NCBI RefSeq assembly: GCF_012489685.1
Contig: NC_080044.1
Coordinates: 16,844,369-16,908,368 of the forward strand
DNA length: 64,000 nucleotides
Reading direction: 5' to 3'
Source of the DNA: Lotus japonicus
Lineage: Eukaryota > Streptophyta > Magnoliopsida > Fabales > Fabaceae
The notes beneath the pieces were generated by a model. It saw only the letters and a list, made by a program, of their open reading frames with translations. It made no database searches and was not told the origin of the DNA. Shown in pieces: positions 32,237 through 51,090 of this stretch (the stretch's first letter is position 1; each line of letters begins with the position of its first letter). The translations under genes and the position numbers were made by a program.

Positions 32237-34427
32237 GGTACTCATACTAATAGATCACTTATTCTCTTTTTGCAAGATGCATAGAGTTCAAGTTTGAATT
32301 GAAAGAGGAAAAGAATGTTTTGCGCATTAAGTATTTCTGTGGAAGGATACTATAGCGTGCTAATTGTTTGCTCAGATTTTGTGTCATTGTACTATTGTGC
32401 CTCAGTCTTCCTTTAAAAGAAAGGTTTTTTTATCCAAATTTCATCTTTTTATGTTTCGAAATGGGGCTGTTTCAATTCGAGTCAGCTTTGTTCCTTGCAT
32501 TGTTATTAAAAATATCTAATGATAAAAGACCTCAAATTACAAAATGGAGCATTGTGGGAGTGATACAAAACTCCATGAAAACTGGAAAAAAAAACCCTTA
32601 AATTTGCTATCTTTGGAGTCCAACTTGCTTAAATTTTGTGCTCAACTGTTATGTTTTTTACACAGATTTTGTGTTCATTTGTCCACATGGAGATCCACAA
32701 ATCAATTAGAGTTCGATGTTTGAAGGCCTTGGCATGGGCATCACCTACAATTTTTCTTTGTGGCAGTATATGGCTGATGCATATGCAGGATTTTCCTATC
32801 AACCCACCAACCAATAAATGAGCAGTGAGAGATTGAATGTGTAGCTGAGCTTTGCCTCCAAATATTCATTAGTGTATTGATTTAAAGATCAATGAGATTA
32901 TATTAAAAGGGTTGACCTATTTTGAAGGAATTGTAATTTAATGGGGAAGTTGCTCAGATTGTCATTCTTTAGGTAACGTGATTTACTTCAATATCTACAA
33001 GATTTGGTTCAATATTTTGTACCAGTGCCTTGCAGGACCCGGAATATAAACACGAGAACAAAGCAAATTAAGTTTTTTCTTAAAAAACAGTTTTCAAAAA
33101 CGATTTCTAATAACAACTTTTAAATACAATTTTCAAAAACTGCAATTAATTAGATTTTCTAAGTGTTTCTTTTTTACAAGATACCAAGTTAAAATGATTT
33201 GAAGGATATTTTACAACTTAATCCAGAAAGGTAAGAAGCTGTCACTTCTCAAGTTATTCCAATTTATACTTGAAGAGAAGTGTTCATAAAATGAACCAAA
33301 AACCAATGCAGGTTGAAGCCATTCTTGATTCTATCCTGTAGCCAATAATACATCCAAATTACTAGAGTGAGCGCTGAATAGAGAACTCCCCAATTGTTCT
33401 TTTCACTATTATGTTGCTATGAACTCTATTTTCTCTCTTAAATGTATGCATCGTTGCCCACCACTCCACCCATATGATCCAATCCAAGGGCTTTTTTTAC
33501 TAAATTGAAACTTTAGATATTAACACTTAACAGTGTTAAGGATCTCTTTCCTTTTCATGTCATTTTCAAATAATTTGATTGAATTTACTTTCTAACTTTT
33601 TAAAATAATTTTAGAAACATACTAGAAAATATTAATATACATAAATATTTAGTTACAATTATTTATGTTTAAATTGTACTGTAAAAAGCTATCACGGGTA
33701 CCTGAAATTATTTTCGTGTTAAAATGGACAAGAACATTCACATGATAAAAAACTCCAACAGGAGGAACATTTTACTTGAAAACACTTTCATCTACAAATT
33801 AATAGAAACATATTTTTTTAAAAAATTGACTATTTTGCAATATAATTTCATGTTAAAAGTAAATGCTTTCATGTTAAAACGGGCATAAACATTTACATGA
33901 TAAATGATCTGACGGGAAGGAACATTTTACATGAAAATACTTTCATGTACAAATTAATAAAAACACTATTTTAATTAAAATTGCACTATTTTACAATATA
34001 CTTTCATGTTAAAAGTGCACTATATAACAATATTACTTAAATTTTTATACAATTTCTAGGGTAAAAGCCCTCACGGGGAGGACATTTTGCAATAAAATAT
34101 TCTAATGTTAAAACTAATATAAAAATAAATATACTTTCATGTTAAAAGTGCACTATATAACATGCACACTCATTAATGTTTTCTCAATATTTAAAAGTGC
34201 ATCAAGTGTTTAAATTTTTTTCATCTATTTCAATTAAATTTCCACTGTTATTGTATTTAGTTTCGTGGATTAATAATTTTTCTTATACTTATCTAATATA
34301 TTTTGTTAACAAATAGCATAATTTATATACAATATATTTTCTATTATTTCAGTCAAGCTTACATTGTTTTCTACTGTTTATAATTTTCTAAACTATATCA
34401 AATAAATACTAATATATACCAAATGTC
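32237..34427. other. AT-rich remainder of the composite region, no gene seen
   Basis: No coding region recognised. Between about 33690 and 34170 several diverged copies of a block with CTTTCATGTTAAAA, ACATTTTACATGAAAA and CACTATTTTACAATATA recur, a loosely tandem AT-rich array typical of the 3' part of some Helitrons. Confidence 0.4.
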
Positions 34428-34455
34428 ACCCGTGAATGCACGGGTATAAAACTAG
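34428..34455 (+). mobile_element. Helitron-type 3' terminus
   Basis: A hairpin ACCCGTG-AATG-CACGGGT (34428-34445) is followed after six bases by CTAG (34452-34455) and then T. A short GC-rich hairpin close to a terminal CTRR, with insertion before T, is the mark of Helitron 3' ends. The matching 5' end is not certain; a candidate lies near 19525, left of the gypsy element. Confidence 0.65.
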
Positions 34456-34825
34456 TATAAATAAAAGGAGAAACCATTAGAAGGAAAGTTTGCCACGTGT
34501 CACTAAAGGAACTCACCCCCATCTTGCGCCACGTTAGCAGAATTATTAAAAAAAAATTCTAAATGAAATTTAAATTACTATTTTTGGCAAGTTTTAGATT
34601 TCAACACATGGCCACAAACGTTTAAAGCTTTGATTCTGTTTCCACACTGTAATTCGAAAATATATGTTTAAATAATGAAGATATCAGTTAATTTTTAAAA
34701 CCTAACTTTAGGTTATCATACCCTAAAACCTCTTTAACCGCCCTAAACGGCCTATCAGCGTGCGGCATTTGAAATTTTACAGGTTCAATCTTTATCTGCA
34801 GGTGCTTTGCGTAATTTTAAAAACC
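34456..34825. other. Left part of a second candidate Helitron
   Basis: Directly after the terminus at 34455 the sequence TATAAATAAAAGGAGAAAC begins, followed by CCACGTGTCACT, similar in layout to the start of the Helitron at 59187. It may be the 5' part of the element ending at 40495. No gene seen. Confidence 0.3.
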
Positions 34826-34828
34826 TAA

Positions 34829-36094
34829 GGGTCCGTTTGGTGCGACGTATAGTATAAGGCCTGATAGTATAAGACCTGATAGTATTAGGCCTGATAGTAT
34901 AAGCCCTGATAACATTCTTATACTATCCAGCGTTTGGCCATACTCTGTATAATTTACAATATCATTTAAATTAATGCAATTTTATGTTTAGTAAAATATT
35001 GAATAATGATATAATAAAAATCAAATATGGAGGTGATTATAACGGTGGTGGCGGTGGTGATGGAAGTGGTGGTAGGTTGGTGGTGGTGGTGGCAATGGTG
35101 GTAGATTGGTGTTGGTGGCGGTGGTGGTGACAGTGGAGATAAGTTGGTGGTGGTGGTGGCAGCGATGGTGGTTGTGGTGGTGGCGATGATAGGGTGGTGA
35201 TGGTGGTGGTAAGGCGGTGGCGGCTGCGGTAGGTGGCGGCTACGGTGGAGGGTGGACGCAATGGTGGTGGTGGTGGTGATAGGGTGGTGGTTGTGGTGTC
35301 GGTGGTGACGGTAGGGCGGTGGCGGTAGGGCGGTGGTGGCGGCGGTGGCAGCGATGGTGGTTGTGGTGTTGGCGACGATAGTGTGGTGGTGGTGATAAGG
35401 CGGTGGCGGCTGCAGTAACGCGGCGACGACAGTGGAGGGTGGAGGCAATGGTGGTGGTGGTGGCGATAGGGTGGCGGTTGTGGTGTCGGTGGTGGCGACA
35501 TTATGGTGGTGGTGGCGATAGGGTGGTGGTTGTGGTGTCGGTGGTGGTGGCGGCAACATCGGTGGTGGCGGCGGAGGTGGTGGCAGCGATGGTGGTTGTG
35601 GTGTTGGCGACGATAGGGTGGCGGTGGCGGCTGCAGTAGCGTGGCGGCAACGGTGGAGGGTGGAGGCAATGGTGATAGTGGTGGCGATAGGGTGGTGGTT
35701 GTGGTGTCGGTGGCGGCAATAGAGTGGTGACGGCGATTATGGTGGTGGTGGCGATATGGTGGTGGTTGTGGTGGCGGTAGGGCGGTGGTGGTGGTGGTGA
35801 CGGTTGGGCGGCGGTGGTTATCGGGTGGTGGCGGCAACACCCGGTGGTGGTGCCAATGGTGGTGTAAGTTGGCAGCAATGGAGGGTGGTAGTGATGGTGA
35901 CTTATACGTCACAACCTTATCATGTCTTATCCATCACTCACATGATGGATTAAATAATACGCCATTTTAACGTATAAGGGGACTTTGATGGATAAGCTTA
36001 TACAATACAATGTCATCACCAAACAATGGATAAACTCATAATGTATTGTATAAGCTTATACTATCATGCCTAATACGGCGTGCCAAACGAGCCC
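34829..36094. mobile_element. PIF/Harbinger-type non-autonomous element with a minisatellite core
   Basis: Ends are GGGTCCGTTTGGTGCG on the left and the reverse complement of GGGCTCGTTTGGCACG on the right, continuing as related ATAGTATAAG subterminal blocks. A TAA target duplication flanks it (34826-34828 and 36095-36097), fitting PIF/Harbinger. The left end has four copies of GGCCTGATAGTATAAG-like units. The 1266-bp element has no transposase; its middle is the GGT-rich array at 35035-35915. Confidence 0.8.
35035..35915. repeat. GGT/GGC-rich minisatellite
   Basis: About 880 bases built from GGTGGTGGC, GGTGGTTGTGGTG and GGCGATAGGGTGGTGG variants, with larger units of roughly 100 bases repeated several times. 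Purine- and G-rich on the plus strand. All three minus-strand frames are open for long distances as Pro/His/Thr-rich low-complexity sequence, a by-product of composition. Confidence 0.9.
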
Positions 36095-36097
36095 TAA

Positions 36098-39000
36098 ATG
36101 TAGGTTATCATACCCTACTTACTCTCTAGCCGCCCCAACTCACCCATCAGCTTACTGGCTCAATATTTTATCTTCATTAAATGCTGTAAATTGTTTTTTA
36201 AAATTTATCTTTATTAATTTACCCAAACCGCCCACAATATCCAATCAACTAACAGAGAGAAAAGTATTTGTGCTATACTGCTATCTGGGTTGCTTTGCGT
36301 GTCTGCAACCATTAACTCTACTGCTTTAGAAATTTGATGATATTTATTTGAAATTTGAAACTGTTGCATGCATTCTTATTGATCTCTTTGCTTTCTGATC
36401 TAAGATATCTAAGAGTATCTTCTGTAGTCTTTTTAGATTCTAACATTTTAATTTTCTATGGTGTTTGATTATAAGTTAACACCTTTTCTTTGTTGTGAAT
36501 GGCTCTGATAGGAGAATAAGAATGATTTGCTACAGATAGTGTGTCGATATCATGCTCAACCTAACCTATTCCACCTTGAGGAATTGAGTTTGTATTTCAC
36601 CCTCTTGAACATCTACAAGCTATTCAGCATATACAACATTCTGTTCTTGCTCTTGGCTTTGAAGAAAATTGGCTATGGTTACTTAATGGAATAGGCTATG
36701 ATAATTGAAGCATCTTTCTTCACCGATATATACTCTTTTCAGTGTTTAACTCTAAAAGTTACTTTAAGAATGTGTATAGTTTTTAATATGAACCTTTTTT
36801 ACATGTTTTAGATGCTGAATATTTCTATAGCATGAACTGACTTGATTAAATCTGATTTGTTGTCTACCTGCATATGTTCTGCCTCATAAGCCTAACCTCA
36901 TTGCTTTTGAGTTTTGATCATTTTAACACTCACCTGCTCTAATTAATACCCTTTTGTGCTCTAATTAGTTAATAATTTATATATGGTGTTTGCAGGATGG
37001 CATACATGTCATTGAGGATGCCAAACGAACCCATTATGAAAGAGAAGTTGACATGAGAATGTAGTTCGGCCATTTTCTCTAGGATTTGGCAACGAGTTGA
37101 TAACTTTTTAATTCTTTTTTAGAGAAGAACTGATACAACAACACCTGGAGGTACACATAACAAACACATAATTAATTATGTATGCATCTTTGGCATTGTT
37201 TATCTATTGAATATGTTTTCAAGACTGATACCCATGTCGCTAGAGTAAATTGAACTTGCAATTTCCTATCCAAATAAGCAACTATGTGTGATAGCCCGTG
37301 GTGAAGGTTAAGACCATTAGGTCTGTCGATTTATTAGTTTGAGTTTTTCAAGAAGAGATCAATATGTTGCTGACTATATAGTATGTAATTTGAGGTGTGA
37401 TACAGTACTTAATATGTAAAATAAAACTGATGAATATAAAGCTTTCAACTAATGTGACATGAATTTTACTTTGATGAATTTTCTTCTTTAAGTACTGATA
37501 TATAATTCATTTTTTAATAAATTATAACTTCAGTTGGATTGTTAGATTGTTATCCAAACTGACACTTTGTTTGCATGATTGCATCTTTGCAACCTGGTCT
37601 GTTGGTCAAGTTGCTTTTAGAAACCAAAATACTAATTAAAAAGGAAATGGTTAAGCTAATGATCATTGTTGTTCATTTGTTTGTTTTAAACTTTTAATAA
37701 TAAGTATGATAGTTGCTCTAGAGGATGGGAATTAGGGTCATCACTCATCAGGGAAGTGGGAAAGAGAGGTATAGAACAATGAATGTAATTAGATTTTCTC
37801 TTGGATGAGCCGTTGAAGAGGAAAAATAAATTTGAGATAGAAAAGGTAGGAATGACTGTAATTGAATTTTACTCAAAGTTAAAAATAGTGCATAACCCCA
37901 GGCTGTTTCTTTGGCTGCATGTTGCAACTTTTGGGTCTTAGGCTCTGCCAGTGCAAAGTTGTGTTTGTTTCATTACTTTGATGTTTTTGCTCCCATCTCT
38001 TCAGCTTTTTTATCAATATGGTAGAAAGTTATGTAATACGAATGGAAAAAAAATTAAAGGCTTAAGATCCATGCTTTTTCCTCATAACAGACATTTCTTC
38101 TAATTTTATTTCATGTTTATTTCTGTGCTAAGCAGTTTATGATATGACTATTTTAGAAATTGAAGCAGACATAATAACCTGCTCATGTCATTTTTATCAT
38201 TGTTGTATATGGTGATCTTCTTCGTGAAATAGTTCTGACAAAGGTGAAGCTTCAGTTCTAAACCTTTAATTTGTTGCATATGGTGATCGTCTTTATGAAA
38301 TAGTATGTTCATGTCATTTTTATCATTGTTCTATTTATGTTTCATTAGAGCATCTGCACGGCTTATTAAAAAAATTAGAGCCTGTGCATTTAATACTTCT
38401 ATTTTCCCTAGATAATGCGCACAACCTGGACAAGTTTGGCATGGTTTGATAAAGTGAAGAGCTGCTTAGAAACTACAACAGGGAAACTCGATGATTTCTT
38501 CAATCAAATAGTAGAAGGAAGGAAGAAGCTTTTGTCATCATATGGAGAAACAATTTTGGATAGAGAAAAAAACTAGATAAAAATGTTAAAATATGAAGCA
38601 CTGTCGTCTCTTTTTTAATCCATTAATCTTCATTGATGCATATTTTTGTTAAGGCTTTCTCATAGGGAGAAACAATTCATTTCAATTCACATGTAGTGGC
38701 ATTTTCTTTCAATGGCTAATATTGAGAATTCAATTCATTTCTAATTCAACGTATTAGTGTTCCTTCTCCTTCAAGTATGTCACAGTCGCCATATTGAAAC
38801 TGTGTCCATAAGGTAAGAGACGTTTTTTTAAATCGAATAAAAACAACTCATTCGGTTCTGCCGCAGTTGCAACCTGTGCGGATATAAAGAAAGCCCAAGA
38901 ATGACTTCAGCGGCACCAATAGAGGGATAATCCATCATCTCTTAGAAATAGGGAGGTGATGGAGCAGCATAAGAAGTGTGATAAAAGCAAACTGATCGGT

Positions 39001-40465
39001 GGTGTAGAGGATGAGCACGCAGAGAACGGCCCAAACCCCACTTCCACTTCTTCTCCAAGACGAAACAAACCAAAACTTTTACCTTTCAACTCAAATCTTT
39101 CAGCTTTCTACCCAGAACTCTGCTAGAAAGAACGAAGAAGAGGATGACCTCAAATCTGGGTTACGGCGACAACCTGTGTTGCGGCAGTGCTTACGGCATC
39201 TGCGGCGTTGAGGTGGTGGCTGAACCAGCACTGGATCTACAGCAAGGCTCCCATGGTTAGATGGAGGTGGGAGAGGCGGCCAAGGTGGAGAAAGGGATGA
39301 CAAGGGCGGAGGCTATGGTGGCCAAGAGAAGATCCAAACAAAAACTAAGAAAAAACCCCACTTATTTGGGTAACAAATCCACCTACTGTGGAAGGAAACC
39401 CACCTATTGTGGGGAGAAGACCTACCTAAAGCGGGAAAGGAGCCTCCTAAAGGAGGAGAAGTCCCCCAAAGGGGGAGAAACGACACTCACTGTTGCAACC
39501 CTAGCAAAGCATTTTCTCAAAGGGTTTTTGACTATTTTGCATCATGATCCAGTGAATTACTCACACTTAATATCATAACAATCTCCTCTCAAGTGTGAGT
39601 GCATCTCAAACGAAAGCGGAAGCCTCAAAATACTTGGACCGTCATTGGGCTGACCAACAGGACACACCAGTCCCAACATTGCTAGGAAAACTTTCAACAC
39701 AAGGAGCTGGTCATCATAGCTAGACCAAAGAAGATGATTTAAACTAAAATGGATTATATTGGGCTAAAGAGCAAATAATGAGTGGACTCAAAACCTTAAG
39801 ACATTACGCATATGAGTCCCCTCACTTATAAACTGCTCAAAGTTATTTTTATCTTCTAATATGAGACTTACTCATACTTGATATAGTAACATGATCTTGA
39901 AGGAATGTAATAACTAACCCATTGGCGGGTGTTTATTTGCAAAATAGAAACTTATAAAATATAGTGATAAAATTTAAGAAAATTCATTATAATTTTGTTA
40001 GTATGTTCAGGACATGGTTGCTCAAGCCTTGGAATTGATATATGTTCAACAAATCTGGCAATACTGTTCAATGAGATGTGGTACAAGGGTCTATTTGTAT
40101 GCAAATGTGATTAGAATGGTAATGGTGAAACAACAACTGAAAAGAAGCAACTGTTTCCATTTTTATAGAGAATAGTCACTGACAAAATGTTTGTTTATAT
40201 GTCACCATTCTCAAATATGAAATGAGCCATTTGAGATACATTTATTTCAAGTTTTTGTTCTTATAATCTGAATTTTCATTTGCAATACATTTATTTCATT
40301 GTCGCAGGATTAATACGATATTGGAAATAAATTGTAATATATTACTTAGCCACATAACAAGCACAAGAAAATTCAAAAGTTTAGAAATATATCATAATTA
40401 GTTCAAATATAATTTTACTACAAGTATTTCAAATATAATAAGTTTAAAAAATTTCAGAAAACACT
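36098..40465. other. Interior of the second candidate Helitron, gene-like scraps only
   Basis: Mostly AT-rich. After the Harbinger element the flank repeats GTAGGTTATCATACCCTA, seen also near 34711, so the host sequence was itself duplicated. A 53-codon frame at 38415-38576 looks exon-like. The stretch 39330-39600 (GGAGAAG and CACCTA(T/C)TGTGG blocks) resembles, in reverse, sequence near 48560-48780. No intact gene found. Confidence 0.35.
38415..38576 (+). pseudogene. Exon-like 53-codon fragment of unknown origin
   Basis: Preceded by a splice-acceptor-like TTTTCCCTAG, the frame reads MRTTWTSLAWFDKVKSCLET onward, with balanced amino acid use, and stops at TAG. I could not place it in a family with confidence. 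It could be a captured gene fragment in the candidate Helitron or chance. Confidence 0.25.
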
Positions 40466-40466
40466 A

Positions 40467-40495
40467 CCCGTGCATGGCACGGGTCGGTATACTAG
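40467..40495 (+). mobile_element. Second Helitron-type 3' terminus
   Basis: The hairpin CCCGTG-CATGG-CACGGG is followed by TCGGTATA and then CTAG (40492-40495) and T. The same arrangement occurs at 34455 and 61723. The 5' end may be near 34456, giving an element of about 6 kb that includes the Harbinger insertion. Confidence 0.65.
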
Positions 40496-41809
40496 TTTCA
40501 TTTTAAGAGCATGAATACGTTGGGAATAAGTTTCATACTATTGTTTTCAGTTTTGGTGATGTCTTTAAATGGGCATTAAATTATGATAGGAAATTAAACA
40601 TAAATAACAATGTTTGCTATGGTACCTTAACTCAAAATAAGGTATGGTACCCAAAATGAGATAATTCAATGATAAAGAAGCATGTACAAGTTATAATTTT
40701 GATGTTATTTTATCATAGTGATGCAACATTTCATTCTTAGAGACATGAGATTTGTAGGTTGTGTTTTTTAGGCTTTGTTCATCCGTCAATCATGGTCATT
40801 TTGCGCGCGTCTCAACCATCATCGTTCATCTCTACAACTAAAGCATTTTTCATTAAAAAACAAATTTCATGATATGAAATTAATTGAATAGTAAAATGAA
40901 ATGCGAAAATGTAAAATTTGCCTAAAAAAAATATAATAATCATCTATTAAATTACTCAATGCGGGTACCATACCCAAAATATTTTATGGGTACCACAGAA
41001 TTTACCACAACAACTCTAATCAAGCAATACGCATCGGATACTAATTTTCCCAACCTATTGAATTTGTGAGGAGCAATAACAAATAATGCAGCAACTAAAA
41101 TCACAATCAAAAGGACACCAAAAACAACCACGGGCACAAGCCAGTAATCAAGCTCCACTATGATCAAATTAGATTACAAGAGAGTCTTAAAATATAGCAC
41201 AAATCGTACTCACAATTGGTCAAACAACAAAGAAAGAAACTCAAAATAGAGAACTTAGAGAATCTGAAAAACATGAAAACATTGCTACTGTCTGCGCCCA
41301 ATTTCTCCCATCTCAGACAACTTTTTCGCTGATCCAACCGTCCAGAATGAAGTACTATGAGTCACGAATCTGCTGTAAAAGTTTCAGCCCAATCCAACAG
41401 TGAACGAATGAATAATCGTGAATTTCATCTGACTGGTCTGGGTTTGTGCGAACCAGTTTTGCCTCTCTTCTCTCTCACTCTTCTCTTTTTTTCTCTTGGC
41501 AATTCAGACCTCACTCTTAACCCTAGCTGACCTCTCACCACTTGTTTAAGTGAGACAAAGTGAGCTTACATATTTAAGTCTTTCTCCACATAGGAAGGGA
41601 GGTCAAAACCCCAACAGATGAGACAAATAGTGATTGGAAGAGAAATAGAAAGCTTGAAGCCTTTCTTTTAAAGCAGATTAAATTTGTTCCTAGGAGATAT
41701 GGAGTGGATTGAACAAAACAAGTGCACATAATTTCTTCTCTCTTTTATTCTTTGTAAGCACTATTGTAGAGACTTCAACATGTTTATGTTCTAAGTACAC
41801 AGTACCTTA
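40496..41809. other. Distal upstream region of DWF4, no gene seen
   Basis: AT-rich. A 71-codon hydrophobic minus-strand frame (40952-41167) has no support from splice sites or known proteins. Short palindromic GGTACC motifs recur between 40620 and 41000. Confidence 0.4.
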
Positions 41810-41815
41810 CGTGCG
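41810..41815 (+). promoter_or_regulatory. Candidate brassinosteroid response element
   Basis: CGTGCG matches the BRRE core (CGTGYG) bound by BZR1-type factors. It lies about 330 bases before the candidate TATA box of DWF4. Feedback repression of DWF4 by BZR1 is established in Arabidopsis; that this site acts is inferred from position and motif, and a six-base match can occur by chance. Confidence 0.35.
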
Positions 41816-42138
41816 GTTGTGTTAATCTTGGGGAGCAAGCCTCACATTAAATTACACCGAAAATCTGCCAGAATTTTGCTTTCAAACCTTGGTTCTTCCA
41901 TGACGCATCTTCTTAACATTTTTTAGTGGCATGTTATTTCCATATTTAGCTTCGCGGAAAGTACTATTGAACAGTCTAGACGTTGCACATGGAGTAAAAC
42001 AAATGAGTGATGACTTAATCAAAATGGGTTTAAGCATAAACTAAACTTTCACTCGTGAAGAGCATGTTGTGTAAAGCCTATTTCCTTGCTACTTTCCGCT
42101 GTTTCTTTCTTTTCTGCTAAAAAGACAGAAGAGAAGCT

Positions 42139-42146
42139 TATAAAAG
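42139..42146 (+). promoter_or_regulatory. Candidate TATA box of DWF4
   Basis: TATAAAAG lies 221 bases before the start codon at 42360, giving a 5' leader of about 190 bases. It is the best TATA match in the upstream kilobase that I noticed. Confidence 0.5.
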
Positions 42147-42350
42147 CACTCTATTGGCTTCACTTTCATTAGGTCTGATTCCATAGAAACACCTGCTTTT
42201 AGTAGTGACTTCACCATGCCACAAAATGGAAGCTCCTTTTAAGCAAATGCAAATCCTTTCCCTTATCTTTTGGCAAACTTCACATGCAAGTTCCATTTCT
42301 TTTCCCTCAGAGAGTGAGAATAGAAAGACACTGACATCTATCTATTCTAG

Positions 42351-50266
<7,916 letters not shown>

Positions 50267-50489
50267 GCAAAGGAATAAAATACAAATTTGGATCAAAGCT
50301 CTTCTGACTCTTTAGCGTATCTTATGTTGGAGAGTAATTGAAACCAAGTACAAAATCATGCATTAGTTAGGACCATTTTCATTTTCTTTCGTTTCCTTCT
50401 TGCTCGTGCTATTTTTATTCCCGTACCCCACCTACATTGTATATTTTATATTCCTCCCAGAAGGCTAGGATATATCATATTAGTATTGC

Positions 50490-50523
<34 letters not shown>

Positions 50524-51013
50524 TGGCATTTTACTATTTCAAACACCAAGGACCTTTAAGTTCCACCTTCATTGTATTTGTTGTTTAACTTTTTGTATTA
50601 TAAAAAATAATCCAACAACTTTTAGTGCCTAGAAGCTCTATTTCTTTTCTACACGTTTCCCTCCTTCAAATGAAATTGATAGTGTTGCTAGTAGGGAAGA
50701 GCCAGGATTTTTGTGTCGGGGATAAAGATTGAAGGACATAAACTAGTAAAAAATTTTGTCTAACTCACTCTAAATAAATATAAGGTAAAATCATCATAAT
50801 TTAATGTGGTTTAATAAAACACGCTTGATGAGCTAAAATTGTCTAAAATATATGTTAAAATGTTTAGGGTTCATATAAAATTAAAGTTGATTTTTTTCCA
50901 TAATTACTTGGAGTAATTTAGACAAACTCGTAAAAATATCTAAATCTCATATTTATAATATGAACACTTTGGTCAATGAGTGACAATTGTAGGTTTAATT
51001 TAAGTACGTAGAC
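50267..51013. other. 3' flank of DWF4
   Basis: Contains the expected 3' UTR of DWF4 and an (AT)n run; no other gene seen. Confidence 0.4.
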
Positions 51014-51031
51014 ATCTCATTATAGATATAT
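51014..51031. repeat. Target site duplication of the LINE (left copy)
   Basis: ATCTCATTATAGATATAT occurs here and exactly again at 56775-56792 on the other side of the LINE. The length of about 18 bases is typical of target-primed reverse transcription. Confidence 0.9.
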
Positions 51032-51090
51032 TTTTTTTTTATGCTTAACTACAAAGAGAAAAGAAAAACAAGAAAAGAAAGGAGAACCCC

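Noticed and set aside
34966..35912. Long minus-strand frames coding Pro/His/Thr-rich proteins (up to 291 codons)
   Set aside because: They exist in all three frames because the GGT minisatellite lacks stops on that strand. There is no domain or normal codon use, and the array sits inside a transposon.
40952..41167. 71-codon hydrophobic minus-strand frame
   Set aside because: Looks membrane-like, but T/A-rich DNA often gives such frames and there is no splice or homology support.
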